A stretch of DNA of 64,000 nt from Gemmatimonadota bacterium (GTDB taxonomy: Bacteria; Gemmatimonadota; Gemmatimonadetes; Longimicrobiales; Gaopeijiaceae), in NCBI GenBank assembly GCA_030430625.1, contig JAUIKL010000006.1:1-64000 (forward strand). The letters are read 5' to 3'. A model generated the notes under the pieces. It ran no database searches. It saw only the letters and a program-made list of their open reading frames with translations, and was not told the DNA's origin. The translations under genes were made by a program, and so were the position numbers. Numbering within the stretch: position 1 is the stretch's first letter; the number at the start of each line of letters is the position of its first letter. Positions 48,333-56,292 of the stretch are shown here, one piece after another.

Positions 48333-48851
48333 TTACTCGGACTTCTCCTCGGCCGCCTCTTCGCCTTCGTCGGCGGCGGCTTCCTCGGCCTCGGGCTCAC
48401 CCTCGGCGTCGTCCGCACCGGCTTCGGCTTCGGCAGCCGCGGCGGCCTCCGCTTCGGCGGCAGCGGCAGCCTCGGCTTCGGCGGCAGCTTCGGCCTCGGC
48501 CTTCTCGGCGGCCTTTCGCTCCTCGGCAGCCCGACGCTCGGCCAGCTGCTCGGCGCGCTTGGCCTTCCGCTCTTCGGCATCCTGCTCACCGACGGCGACC
48601 GTATCGTCTCCGCCCTTCCGAGCGCGGGCGATCAGCGACTTCACGGTACCGCTCGGGCTCGCGCCCTCGGAGAGCCAGTGGTCGACACGCTCGAGATCCA
48701 GCACCAGGCGTGCGGGGTCCGAAAGCGGCTTGTAGTACCCGAGCGTCTCGACGAAGCGGCCGTCCCGGGGGGAGGCGCTGTCGGCGACGACGACACGGTA
48801 ATGGGGCTTCTTCTTCCGGCCCATCCGGCGGAGTCGAATACGTGCAGGCAT
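48333..48851 (-). CDS. rpsP: 30S ribosomal protein S16 with long Ala/Glu-rich tail
   Basis: A 172-residue protein from ATG 48851. Residues 1-80 are S16 (MPARIRLRRMGRKKKPHYR, then DSASPRDGRFVETLGYYKPL). Residues about 85-172 are an acidic, Ala/Glu low-complexity tail that is nearly all helix-forming, and doubles the usual 80-90 residue length. Such tails occur in some phyla; here it likely stays outside the ribosome core. Confidence 0.96.
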   Translation of the reverse strand: MPARIRLRRMGRKKKPHYRVVVADSASPRDGRFVETLGYYKPLSDPARLVLDLERVDHWLSEGASPSGTVKSLIARARKGGDDTVAVGEQDAEERKAKRAEQLAERRAAEERKAAEKAEAEAAAEAEAAAAAEAEAAAAAEAEAGADDAEGEPEAEEAAADEGEEAAEEKSE

Positions 48852-49034
48852 CGTTCGTTGCTTACGGTGTAGCCGAGGTGGTTCCCAGGCAGACGCAAAG
48901 GATAAAAGGGACGGGCTAAGCTGTACAGCGATCGGCCATCGACGAACCGTCATACCCACCGCCGGCCGGTCGTTGTCAGAGCACACACCCGAGGCTCGCG
49001 GTACCACCTCGGCTCGACAAGGAGACCACGTCCC

Positions 49035-49709
49035 ATGCTCGACCTGTCCTCATCGTCGTCGCCCACGAGCGTCCTACTCGGATGCTTCGTCGTGGTGATG
49101 TTGCTTCCGGGCTCCACCCTCCGAGCGCAGGCGAGGAACACCATCGGGTTCGGCTTCGGTCCTGTTACCTCCTACCCGAGCGACTTCGGCGGCAGCGGGT
49201 GCGACGCCACGTACGTCGCGGCCAACGTCGGCATCGGCCACGCCATCTCACGGACGGTCGCGATCGAGGGGAACGTCGCGTGGACCGGATCGGCCAGCAC
49301 GTCGTGTTACGCGGATGCGCTCAGTCGTCCCGCTCCCGAGGACGGCGACCTCTATCACCGAACCGAAACTCCGGAAGCGATCCCTGGCGAGACGTTCTGG
49401 GCTACCGGGCTCGGCGCCGTGGTGACGCCCTGGGAGTTCGGCAACGTCGTGCCACTCGTTCGGGTCTCCGGCGGGCGGCTGTGGAGTAAGGGGTTGTGGA
49501 CGTGGACCTGGGGCGGCGGGGTCCGATACGCGTTCGGTCGCCAGCGCATCACCCTCTCGGCGGATCGGTGGCACCTCGGGTACGAGATCTCCGACGAGAC
49601 GTGGGTCTACCGCGAGGGCGGACCCGATGAACTCCAGGTCCGCCAAACCCTTGAGCGGAGACCTCGACCCTGGTTCCTACGCGTCGGCTGGGAAGTCGCC
49701 GTGAGGTGA
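49035..49709 (+). CDS. Outer-membrane-like beta-barrel protein
   Basis: A 224-residue protein with a signal peptide to RAQA (about residue 33) and alternating strands with aromatic ends (IGFGFGPVTSYPSDF, AIEGNVAWTG, WTWGGGVRYAFG, WFLRVGWEVAV). Cysteines at about 52 and 92 may pair. It is like small outer-membrane beta-barrel proteins of unknown function and lies in an interruption of the ffh-rpsP cluster. Confidence 0.6.
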   Translation: MLDLSSSSSPTSVLLGCFVVVMLLPGSTLRAQARNTIGFGFGPVTSYPSDFGGSGCDATYVAANVGIGHAISRTVAIEGNVAWTGSASTSCYADALSRPAPEDGDLYHRTETPEAIPGETFWATGLGAVVTPWEFGNVVPLVRVSGGRLWSKGLWTWTWGGGVRYAFGRQRITLSADRWHLGYEISDETWVYREGGPDELQVRQTLERRPRPWFLRVGWEVAVR

Positions 49710-49726
49710 AGCCGGATCTCCTGGCC

Positions 49727-50122
49727 TCAGTCGAACTCGAAGACCGGTGGATCCTGGTCGCGACCGACCCTCCCGCGCTCGACCTCGGCCTTGAAGTAGT
49801 TCTCGCCGCGAACAGGGGCCTCGCGACCGAGCGGCTCTTCGGACGCGATCCGAGTGTCGACCTCCGAGAGGCCGGAGTAGAAGCGTTCGACCTGAGTGTC
49901 CCAATCGAGATCCGTCGACTCCGCCCAGCGGTGCTCCCCATCGGCGAGTGCGCGGGCCCAGTCGAACAAGTCCCCGATATGGGCCAGGATCTCGACAGCG
50001 CTGCGGGAGCCCTCCCCGACGGAGACCGAACCGAAGCCTTCGGGAGCGCCGCGGATGGCCTTGCCTCCCCGATACGCGATCGTGGCCACCATGTGTCGGA
50101 GCATCTCTCGCTCGGGTGTCAT
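49727..50122 (-). CDS. DinB-like (DUF664-type) protein, apparently shortened
   Basis: A 131-residue protein from ATG 50122 with a helical-bundle start (MLRHMVATIAYRGGKAIRG), a HIGDLFDWARAL helix carrying one potential metal-binding His, and a C-terminal RGENYFKAEVERGRVGRDQ found in DinB-like proteins. Related proteins I recall are about 160 residues with an additional His-containing helix before the GENYF block; that helix appears missing here (IASEEPLGREAPVRGENYF). If so, the metal site lacks a ligand. The DinB family includes metal-dependent thiol transferases. Confidence 0.55.
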   Translation of the reverse strand: MTPEREMLRHMVATIAYRGGKAIRGAPEGFGSVSVGEGSRSAVEILAHIGDLFDWARALADGEHRWAESTDLDWDTQVERFYSGLSEVDTRIASEEPLGREAPVRGENYFKAEVERGRVGRDQDPPVFEFD

Positions 50123-50215
50123 ACGTCCCCTCGTATTCTGACGGCGTGTGCGCGTCGACCGTGGCCGCCCGTCACAACAGGTAACGTGCAGACCGTACCA
50201 GGACCAGGAGGCCCC

Positions 50216-50626
50216 ATGATCAGGTCGCGACGTCCGACGCCACTCTCGATTCTGGTGATCTGCCTGGTCGCGGCCGGCTGCTCCACCGGCTCGTCGACAT
50301 CCCTTCCCGAAGAGTACCGGGGGCGTTGGGAGTACCTGGGATCGAGCGGCGGGATCACCGGTCAGGGTATGGGGGATCCGGCCACCGGCTCGATCGTCAT
50401 CACGGCCGACAACACGATCGAACGGCGGAGTGAGGACGGCTCCCTGGAGTCGACGACCGACTTCGAGCTCGGCCGGGGGACGTCGATCTTCGGACCCGAG
50501 GAGGTGTGGATCCTCTCGACGTCGTCGGGCCTCGATCAGGTGATCCGTCTCCACGAAGGGGACACGCTGACCCTGTCCGACAACGTCTACGACGGCTTCC
50601 AGTTCACGTACGCCCGGACCCGCTGA
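50216..50626 (+). CDS. Small lipoprotein of unknown function
   Basis: A 136-residue lipoprotein with lipobox VAAGC near residue 22. The mature part (about 110 residues) is beta-rich with repeated turns (YRGRWEYLGSSGG, TGSIVITADNTIERR, DTLTLSDNVYDGFQFTY), a lipocalin-like or small beta-sandwich pattern. It has a clear GGAGG-type ribosome site. No family recognised. Confidence 0.65.
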   Translation: MIRSRRPTPLSILVICLVAAGCSTGSSTSLPEEYRGRWEYLGSSGGITGQGMGDPATGSIVITADNTIERRSEDGSLESTTDFELGRGTSIFGPEEVWILSTSSGLDQVIRLHEGDTLTLSDNVYDGFQFTYARTR

Positions 50627-50650
50627 CTCCGGCGAGCCCGGTCGCAGCGC

Positions 50651-52012
50651 TCAGCGCCCGAAGGGCATCCCACCCGGCATGCCGGGCATACCCGGCATCC
50701 CCCCGCCGCGGCCACCCATCATGCCGCGCATCTGCTTCATCATCTTCTGCATCTCTTTGAACTGCTTGAGCAGGCGGTTCACCTCGGCTACGGGTCGCCC
50801 GCTCCCCTTCGCGATCCGCGCCCGGCGGGACCCGTTGATGATCTTCGGGTTCGCGCGCTCCTCGGGTGTCATCGAGAGGATGATCGCCTCGACGTGCTTG
50901 AACCGCTTCGGGTCGAGGTTGGCGGCCGGGATCTTCATCTTCCCGGCCCCGGGGATCAGCTTCAGTAGCTGATCCATCGGTCCCATCTTCTGGATCTGTC
51001 GCATCGAGGTGAGGAAGTCCTCCAGGGTGAAGCGACCCTTACCGAGGACCTTCTCCTGCAGCTTGGCCTGCTCCTCTTCGTCGATAGCGACCTGGGCGCG
51101 CTCGACGAGGCCGACGACGTCACCCATCTGGAGGATTCGACCGGCCAGCCGCTCCGGATCGGCGGAGTCGAGGTCGTCGATCCCCTCACCGACACCGATG
51201 AACTTGATCGGCTTGCCGGTCACGCCGCGGATGGACAGCGCCGCACCACCGCGCGCATCGCCGTCCATCTTCGTCATCACGATGCCGGTGATCCCCAGCG
51301 CGTCGTCGAAGCCCTGTGCGATCGTGACCGCTTCCTGTCCGGTCATCGCATCGGCCACGAGGAGGATCTCGGTCGGACCGACCGCGTCACGGATCCGTCC
51401 GAGCTCGTCCATCAGGGCGTCGTCGATCTGCAGACGACCCGCCGTATCGACGATGACCACCCCGTGTTTCTGCTCGCGGGCCTGCGCGACGGCTTCACGC
51501 GCCGCCGCCACGGGATCGCCTCCGAACTCACCGGCGTAGACCTCGGTGTCGATCTGTCGACCGAGCGTCTGCAGCTGCTCGATGGCGGCCGGTCGCTGGA
51601 GGTCGCAGGCGGCCAGCATCGAGGTCCGACCGTCCCGGGCCAGACGGCGTGCCAGCTTGGCGGCAGTCGTCGTCTTACCGGCACCCTGGAGCCCGACCAT
51701 CAGGATGACCGTCGGTCCGGAGGTCGCCTTGCCGATCGTCGGGCGCCCCTCTCCGAAGAGGTTGGCCAGTTCGTCGTGGACGATCTTGACGACCTGCTGA
51801 CCCGGGGAGACCGCCTTGAGCACCTGCTCGCCCAGGGCGCGTTCCTGCACCCGACCGAGGAAGTCTCGCGTCACCTTGAAGTTGACGTCGGCCTCGAGGA
51901 GGACGCGGCGGACCTCCCGCAGCCCCTCCTTGATCATCGGCTCGGTGAGAACGCCGCGCTTCCTCAGCTTGCCGAGGGCGCTGTCGAGCTTGGTTCCGAG
52001 TTCGTCGAACAT
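50651..52012 (-). CDS. ffh: Signal recognition particle protein Ffh
   Basis: A 453-residue GTPase from ATG 52012. N domain, then GLQGAGKTTTAAKLA (G1), DTAGRLQIDDALMDEL (G3), TKMDGDARGGAALS (G4), and a methionine-rich M domain (from about residue 300) with MRQIQKMGPMDQ and a Gly/Met/Pro-rich tail. It binds signal peptides and 4.5S RNA for membrane targeting. It heads the ffh-rpsP direction, though three genes lie between. Confidence 0.97.
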   Translation of the reverse strand: MFDELGTKLDSALGKLRKRGVLTEPMIKEGLREVRRVLLEADVNFKVTRDFLGRVQERALGEQVLKAVSPGQQVVKIVHDELANLFGEGRPTIGKATSGPTVILMVGLQGAGKTTTAAKLARRLARDGRTSMLAACDLQRPAAIEQLQTLGRQIDTEVYAGEFGGDPVAAAREAVAQAREQKHGVVIVDTAGRLQIDDALMDELGRIRDAVGPTEILLVADAMTGQEAVTIAQGFDDALGITGIVMTKMDGDARGGAALSIRGVTGKPIKFIGVGEGIDDLDSADPERLAGRILQMGDVVGLVERAQVAIDEEEQAKLQEKVLGKGRFTLEDFLTSMRQIQKMGPMDQLLKLIPGAGKMKIPAANLDPKRFKHVEAIILSMTPEERANPKIINGSRRARIAKGSGRPVAEVNRLLKQFKEMQKMMKQMRGMMGGRGGGMPGMPGMPGGMPFGR

Positions 52013-52130
52013 CGTGTCGGGTACTCCCCACGTCCCTTTGGATACACGGCCCCTACCGACCGATACGGGATCGAAAGCTAGCCTCCCCCGGAAGCCCTCC
52101 GAAGCCCCGGGGATCGAGAGACTGGCATCG

Positions 52131-52147
52131 ACTTTGCAAGGCAAAGT
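52131..52147. promoter_or_regulatory. Perfect palindrome in the divergent ffh/membrane-protein region
   Basis: ACTTTGC-AAG-GCAAAGT, a 7-bp inverted repeat with 3-bp spacer, AT-rich against the surroundings, lies 119 bp from ffh and 55 bp from the plus-strand membrane protein gene. It fits a helix-turn-helix repressor site; the regulator is not encoded next to it. Confidence 0.5.
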
Positions 52148-52201
52148 ACATTGTGACCGTCAAAGGTCGACGCCGAAGACACCGCCTGCTATGAGTATCG
52201 A

Positions 52202-52615
52202 ATGAGCGCCCTGACCGAGTTCCTCTTCCCCGCGCCGGCCAAGCGGACCGTCGGTGGAATCGTCCGCTGGTGGGAGTCGCGGCGGCTGGCCTACAACGTC
52301 TTCGTCGGGACAGCCGGACTCTTCACGACCGCGACCTTCGCCGTCCTCACCTCGCTCCCTCCGATCAGCGACCCCGAACTGATTCCGTGGGAGGGCATCC
52401 TCCTCTTCGGCATCGGCGCGAACGTCTTCTACACGATGGGCTCGATCGTCGAGATCGCGGTGCAGAAGCTCTGGCGCGGGGAGGTCCTACCCGTGGGGCC
52501 CGTCCTCTACCGGATGGGCCTGACCTTCGGGGTCGGTCTCGCACTCTTCCCGGCCGTGATCTTCACCTCGATCTGGGTGATCCGGGTCGTACTGATGGTC
52601 ACCGGCCTCGGCTGA
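52202..52615 (+). CDS. Small membrane protein of unknown function
   Basis: A 137-residue protein with three hydrophobic segments (about residues 30-50, 63-80 and 103-135) and a basic N-terminus. No recognised family. It lies divergent from ffh, with the palindrome at 52131 in its upstream region, and ends 43 bp before the converging purA gene. Confidence 0.65.
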   Translation: MSALTEFLFPAPAKRTVGGIVRWWESRRLAYNVFVGTAGLFTTATFAVLTSLPPISDPELIPWEGILLFGIGANVFYTMGSIVEIAVQKLWRGEVLPVGPVLYRMGLTFGVGLALFPAVIFTSIWVIRVVLMVTGLG

Positions 52616-52657
52616 CGCTCAGCGGGCCGGACTCACTCCTGGCGGGCCGGGCCGACC

Positions 52658-53944
52658 TCAGCCGATCGGGATGATCTGGCTGCGCTTGGTTCCGACGGAT
52701 ACCCACCGCACGGGCGCGTTCGTGAGTTCCTCGATCCGATCGAGGTAGGCCCGCGCGTTTTTCGGGAGATCCTCGAGCTTCCGGACGTCGCCCGTAGGCG
52801 CCTCCCAGCCGGGCATCGTCTCGTAGACCGGCTCGATCTCGGAGAGCGACCACGTGTCGGCGGGAAAGAAGCGGCGCTCCTTGCCGTCCGGCATCCGGTA
52901 CGCCGTCGCGATCTTCACCTCCGGCATCGTGTCGAAGACGTCGAGCTTCGTCACGGCGATGCCGGTGAGACCGTTCACCTGGGAGGCGTAACGCGTCAGC
53001 ACGGCGTCGAACCAACCGCAACGGCGCGGCCGCCCCGTCGTAGCCCCGAACTCGCCACCGAGTTTGCGGACGTGCTCGTCCATCTCCTGCGTCATCGCGC
53101 TCGGAAGGGGCCCCTCGCCCACGCGAGTCGTGTAGGCCTTCACGATGCCTATCACGTCGGTGATCGATGTCGGGCCGATCCCTGTCCCCGTGGCGGCGCC
53201 ACCGGCGGTCGTGTTCGACGACGTCACGAAGGGGTACGTGCCGTGATCCAGGTCGAGTGCCGTGCCCTGGGCCCCCTCGAGGAGCACGTGCTTGCCCTCT
53301 TCGAGCGCCGCGCTGATCTCGGGGCCGACATCGGAGGCGATGGCCAGCAGGCGATCCGAGAGCGCGAGGGTCTCGTCCATCGCTTCGTCGAGCCGTGCCG
53401 CAGGAACCCCCAACTCGTCGAGCTTCCCTTCGACTCGGGAGCGAGCGGCCTCGATCCGTTTGGCCAGTCGGTCCTGGTTCAGGAGGTCGGCCACGCGCAC
53501 GCCGCGCCGGCCCGCCTTGTCCTCGTACGCCGGTCCGATCCCGCGCCCCGTCGTGCCGATCTTCGTGGCCGCGGCATGCTCCACGGCCTTGTCGAGGAGC
53601 TGGTGGTACGGCATGAGCAGTTGGGCGCGGTAGCTCACCCCGATCCGCCCGTCGATGTCGATCCCGCGTGCTACGACTCCGTCGTACTCCTGGAAGAACT
53701 GGCGGACGTCGAGGACGACGCCGTTGCCCAGCAAGCAGCGACGCCCGGGGTGGAGGATCCCCGACGGGATCTGGTGAAGGACGAACTCGTCGTCGCCCAC
53801 GTGCACGGTATGACCGGCGTTCGCCCCGCCCTGATAGCGGGCCACGATGTCCACGTTCTCGGCCAGGACATCGACGATCTTCCCCTTCCCCTCGTCACCC
53901 CATTGGGCACCGACGATGACCGTGCACGAACCGCGAGCCGTCAT
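52658..53944 (-). CDS. purA: Adenylosuccinate synthetase
   Basis: A 428-residue enzyme with the GTP-loop GDEGKGK (about 16-22), the HTVH catalytic-substrate block with GGANAGHTVH, GTTGRGIGPAYEDKAGR, and the closing VRWVSVGTKRSQ. It makes adenylosuccinate from IMP, GTP and aspartate in purine biosynthesis. A 33-nt hairpin with a following T-run is upstream at 53968 and ends the neighbouring gene. Length and motifs are complete. Confidence 0.98.
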   Translation of the reverse strand: MTARGSCTVIVGAQWGDEGKGKIVDVLAENVDIVARYQGGANAGHTVHVGDDEFVLHQIPSGILHPGRRCLLGNGVVLDVRQFFQEYDGVVARGIDIDGRIGVSYRAQLLMPYHQLLDKAVEHAAATKIGTTGRGIGPAYEDKAGRRGVRVADLLNQDRLAKRIEAARSRVEGKLDELGVPAARLDEAMDETLALSDRLLAIASDVGPEISAALEEGKHVLLEGAQGTALDLDHGTYPFVTSSNTTAGGAATGTGIGPTSITDVIGIVKAYTTRVGEGPLPSAMTQEMDEHVRKLGGEFGATTGRPRRCGWFDAVLTRYASQVNGLTGIAVTKLDVFDTMPEVKIATAYRMPDGKERRFFPADTWSLSEIEPVYETMPGWEAPTGDVRKLEDLPKNARAYLDRIEELTNAPVRWVSVGTKRSQIIPIG

Positions 53945-53967
53945 GAATGTCCCTCGGACAGAAAAAA

Positions 53968-54000
53968 ACGGGCCCGTCCCCGGCAGGGGGATGGGCCCGT
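53968..54000 (-). terminator. Rho-independent terminator downstream of the NHL lipoprotein gene
   Basis: On the minus strand ACGGGCCC and CCCC pair with GGGG and GGGCCCGT around a small loop, directly followed by seven T. It is about 100 bp after the stop of the NHL-like gene and 24 bp before purA begins. Confidence 0.85.
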
Positions 54001-54103
54001 GGCGTGTGTATCCTTTGGGAAAAGCTAGACGGGGCCTGAAGGGGTGTCAACGAAAATCGGAGGGGTGGTCGGGGGCGTCGTCTGGCAGCGACCGCGGGAT
54101 GTT

Positions 54104-55885
54104 CTACCGCACGGGTGTGAACCGAAGAACGCGAGCGTTGGTCAGATCGGAGACGAACAGGCTCCCGTCGATGAGGTCGACGAAGGAAGGAGCCGTGAAG
54201 GTGCGGGCCGATGCCACACCGTCCGACTGCCCATCCTGATTCGGGTCATCGGACGCACCGAGGGTGAAGTCGCTCTGACCCAACACGCCGATGGGCGACA
54301 CGCCGGACCGGGTCGGGAACGGGTAGATCATCACCCGATTGAAGCCGGTGTCGGCCACGTAGAGGAACTCCCCGTCGGAGGTCACGCCGCGCGGGCAGTT
54401 CAGGCGGTTCCGATCGGCAGCCGGAACGCCAGGGGGTGGTCCGGCATCGAAATCATCCACCCCGATCACCAGGTCTGCGGGCTCCCCGTTGGACACGGGG
54501 AACTCCTCCCAGATCAGTACCCGATCGTTGCCTTCGTCGGCGACGACGAGGCGCTCACCGTCACTCCACACACCCCAGGGACTGTTGAACCCCGAGGCCC
54601 CCGAGCGCCCGAGGAACGCGGTGCTGAAGTCGAGCTGCCCCAGGACGATGTCCGCCGGGGCCCCGTTCGCCGTCGGGATCGTATTCCAGATCAGGACTCG
54701 GTTGTTGAAGGCGTCCACCACGACGAGTCGCCCACCGGCGACCGAAACACCCGATGGTTGCCACAGCGTGGTTCGCGACGTTCCCTCGGTACTCGACGTG
54801 AAGTTCGGTTGCCCCACGACGACGTCCGCGCTTCGGCGTCCTGGGTGCGGCGCATCGTTCCAGATCAGAACCCGATTATTGGCGACGTCGCTCACGACAA
54901 GCTTCTGCCCGTCCGTCGCAATGCTCGCCGGGTAGCCGAACGTCTCAGCACTGAGTGTGGAGTCCGCGTCCTCCGAATCGAAGTCCGCCTGACCGAGCAC
55001 GAACTCCGCTCCCTTCCCGCTGACCGTGGGTATGGCTTCGTACCCGAGAATGCGTGATCCGAGGAGGTCGGCGACGTAGAACGGCCCGTCTTCTCCGATC
55101 CGGGTCACACCCCCTGGGCCCTGCAGGCGCGTAGCCCCCAGCGAGCGCTCCCCGGAAGAAAAGTCGCTCTGCCCGATCACCAGATCGGCGGCCTGGAAGT
55201 CGTCGAAGGGCGCCACGATCTCCCGGACAGTGAGATCCGCGCCGGTCTCGTCGAAGTCGGCGGCTGTGGCACGGAGACGAACCGCACCGCCCGGCCCCTC
55301 GATTGCGAGGTCGGTAAAGGTCGCCACGCCCGACTCGGCGGCTCGCGCTTCCCCACCGATCAACTCGTAGTTCGCCGAAACGTCCTCGGCCAGCGAGAGG
55401 GCAATCGGGTCGACCCGACGTACAACCGGGGTCCCCAGCGCATCCACCCACGCCACCTCGACCGGGTCGATGCGCTGCCCCGCGTCCGCCTCCGCGGGTT
55501 GGTCCACGAACGCGAGACCCGTCGCCACCTGGAGGACCGACAGCTGGGCATCACCTTCGACACCTCCGATGCTGGCCGTCACGGTGGCATCTCCATCGGA
55601 CACGGCCGTGGCCTCTCCGGAGGCGCTCACCGTGAGAACGGACACGTCGGACGACGCCCACGTCACGGAGGCGCTGACCTGATTCCCCGAGGCGTCGCGG
55701 GCGACCGTACTCAACTGCACGGTCCGACCTACGGCATCGAGCGCCGCGACCGGCGCGCTGACGTCGATGGTCGCCACGTCCGCGTCCGGCGGCGGGACGA
55801 CGGGATCCTCACCGCAGGAGGAAGCCGCGACCGCGACCGCGGCCAGGAAGAGTGCGAGAAGGCGTCCCCGATTCGTGGCGACCAT
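54104..55885 (-). CDS. Lipoprotein with Ig-like and NHL-type repeats
   Basis: A 593-residue lipoprotein from ATG 55885 with lipobox VAASSC near residue 24. An Ig-like (Big_2-type) domain (about 35-115) is followed by NHL-like repeats from about 230 to 590: LVVSDVANNRVLIWN, LVVVDAFNNRVLIWN, LVVADEGNDRVLIWE and LYVADTGFNRVMIYP, each about 60 residues apart with VLGQxDF. A beta-propeller at the cell surface or in the periplasm is likely. Its terminator is at 53968. Confidence 0.88.
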   Translation of the reverse strand: MVATNRGRLLALFLAAVAVAASSCGEDPVVPPPDADVATIDVSAPVAALDAVGRTVQLSTVARDASGNQVSASVTWASSDVSVLTVSASGEATAVSDGDATVTASIGGVEGDAQLSVLQVATGLAFVDQPAEADAGQRIDPVEVAWVDALGTPVVRRVDPIALSLAEDVSANYELIGGEARAAESGVATFTDLAIEGPGGAVRLRATAADFDETGADLTVREIVAPFDDFQAADLVIGQSDFSSGERSLGATRLQGPGGVTRIGEDGPFYVADLLGSRILGYEAIPTVSGKGAEFVLGQADFDSEDADSTLSAETFGYPASIATDGQKLVVSDVANNRVLIWNDAPHPGRRSADVVVGQPNFTSSTEGTSRTTLWQPSGVSVAGGRLVVVDAFNNRVLIWNTIPTANGAPADIVLGQLDFSTAFLGRSGASGFNSPWGVWSDGERLVVADEGNDRVLIWEEFPVSNGEPADLVIGVDDFDAGPPPGVPAADRNRLNCPRGVTSDGEFLYVADTGFNRVMIYPFPTRSGVSPIGVLGQSDFTLGASDDPNQDGQSDGVASARTFTAPSFVDLIDGSLFVSDLTNARVLRFTPVR

Positions 55886-55989
55886 GGCCCGAGCTCCGCG
55901 TCGATTCGTCGATGTGCGGCCGCCTCCGGGCCGCCTCGAATCGCATAGCGGAAGTCGGGCCCATCGGAGATCACCGGCCCGAGGTCGAC

Positions 55990-56289
55990 TTACACCGTGG
56001 CGCCCTCCCACATGGTGTCGAGCGCCGCGCGTGTGTCGCGCAGCGCCTGCCGCCCCTCGGGGAGCACCGTGAAGAACTTCTTGGCGCGCCCACCCCGTTC
56101 CTGGCTGGGCTCCCCGAGCTCATGGGTCACGAACCCCTTCTTGCCCAGGCGGCGAAGCGCGGTGTAGACCGCGCCGTACGACACGTCGCGCCCAGTGCGC
56201 TCTTCGATTTCCTCGCGGATCTCCATTCCGTATGCCCGGTTACCGCGACGCACGATCGCCAACAACACGAATTGTTCGAACTCACCCAC
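55990..56289 (-). CDS. PadR-family transcriptional regulator, module 3
   Basis: A 99-residue PadR protein with EFEQFVLLAIVRRGNRAYGM, EIREEIEERTGRDVSYGAVY and TALRRLGKKGFVTHELG followed by RGGRAKKFFTV as the wing. It starts at GTG 56289, three bases after the permease stop. Here the regulator lies after the permease, the reverse of modules 1 and 2, so it is expressed from the permease promoter. Confidence 0.88.
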   Translation of the reverse strand: MGEFEQFVLLAIVRRGNRAYGMEIREEIEERTGRDVSYGAVYTALRRLGKKGFVTHELGEPSQERGGRAKKFFTVLPEGRQALRDTRAALDTMWEGATV

Positions 56290-56292
56290 GAG

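Noticed and set aside
54044-55057. Plus-strand frame opposite the NHL-like lipoprotein
   Set aside because: Antisense shadow; no start context and the opposite gene has lipobox and repeats.
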